Assembly: GCF_900113035.1 (NCBI RefSeq)
Contig: NZ_FONX01000001.1
Coordinates: forward strand, 372,001-436,000
Direction: 5' to 3'
DNA from: Paracidovorax wautersii
GTDB lineage: Bacteria > Pseudomonadota > Gammaproteobacteria > Burkholderiales > Burkholderiaceae_C
DNA length: 64,000 nucleotides
A program made the position numbers and the translations under genes. The notes under the pieces are model-generated. The model worked only from the letters and a program-made list of their open reading frames with translations. It ran no database searches and was not told the origin of the DNA. Shown piece after piece: positions 63,829 to 64,000 of the stretch; the first letter of the stretch is position 1, and each line of letters starts with the position of its first letter.

Positions 63829-64000
63829 ATTCCAGGCACGAATCCATCGCCGTACTGGCACAGCCATTGCTTGAAGCCCCGCATAGCCGGCCGCTCCAAC
63901 GACGGAAAGCGCTGCCGGCCAGGACGAAGGCGTCCCCACGGGTGTCGGGCCATTGAAGAGGCCGGGCGCTCCGTGTGGGCGCCTTTTCTTTTTGGTGTTC
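63829..64000. other. Right-end region without recognisable gene
   Basis: From the Hsp20 terminator to the edge no frame has convincing composition. Near the end GGCGC (63965-63969) and GCGCC (63979-63983) form a short stem followed by TTTTCTTTTT, a possible plus-strand terminator. It has no visible gene to terminate, so a small RNA upstream of it is conceivable. Confidence 0.4.

Noticed and set aside
63672-63956. 94-codon plus-strand frame at the right end
   Set aside because: It crosses repeat copy G and has a random Ala/Pro/Arg composition.

Overview
The window is very GC-rich and looks like a chromosomal segment of a beta-proteobacterium of the family Comamonadaceae, probably Acidovorax/Paracidovorax or a close relative. 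The basis is the gene order mdh / gntR / sdhCDAB-sdhE-gltA with acnB nearby, a PA0069-type radical SAM gene, DUF2242 and DUF3488-transglutaminase proteins, and a dispersed GCTAT-N7-ATAGC repeat that I associate with this family. The assignment is inferred from gene content and not from a database search. I see no rRNA, tRNA, CRISPR array or phage genes.

1-12.2 kb is a TCA-cycle supercluster. Leftward run mdh, tam (trans-aconitate methyltransferase, GTG start, ATGA overlap with the next gene), a CitE/HpcH-type lyase, a small secreted protein and acnB, which leaves the window. Rightward run a GntR/UTRA regulator and then sdhC-D-A-B-sdhE-gltA, closed by a strong terminator. A perfect 12-bp palindrome sits between the -35 and -10 of the gntR promoter and just upstream of the mdh promoter, so it is the obvious operator.

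12.3-15.5 kb holds a GlxA/AraC-type regulator divergent from the glutathione-dependent formaldehyde detoxification pair frmA-fghA. 15.9-22.5 kb is an overlapping signalling operon: a hybrid PAS-PAS-GGDEF-EAL-REC-PAS protein with eroded GGDEF and EAL motifs, a 76-residue small protein, an HDOD protein, a soluble histidine kinase and a REC-HD-GYP regulator. eptA (lipid A phosphoethanolamine transferase) follows behind a near-perfect PmrA box. Then come a MerR regulator and a divergent DUF2938 membrane protein sharing a classical 19-bp-spacer MerR promoter.

25.8-40.5 kb is a large catabolic locus. It carries a peptide-type ABC transporter (one ATPase with two domains, two permeases, a Tat-exported binding protein), an FAD amine-oxidase-like enzyme, a HAD hydrolase, a tartrate/D-malate-type dehydrogenase and a succinate-semialdehyde dehydrogenase on the minus strand. 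Divergently there are a double-GNAT protein, a GhrA-like 2-hydroxyacid dehydrogenase, a class III aminotransferase and an Lrp/AsnC regulator. The substrate cannot be read from the sequence; an amine or omega-amino acid is the best guess.

40.7-52 kb contains a winged-helix protein of unknown role, an M20 amidohydrolase, a 268-bp MITE-like element abutting the stop codon of an SOS-boxed radical SAM gene, an Rnk-like protein, a nitronate monooxygenase, an acyl-CoA dehydrogenase, etfBA, an MscS channel, an enoyl-CoA hydratase and a histone-deacetylase-like hydrolase. 53-58 kb is a MoxR-DUF58-transglutaminase operon followed by mltB. 58-64 kb holds a phytase/esterase-like lipoprotein, a periplasmic binding protein, a DUF2242 lipoprotein and an Hsp20-like protein with a sigma-32-like promoter. 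Seven copies of the dispersed repeat lie in the window, and one appears to encode part of the MltB signal peptide.
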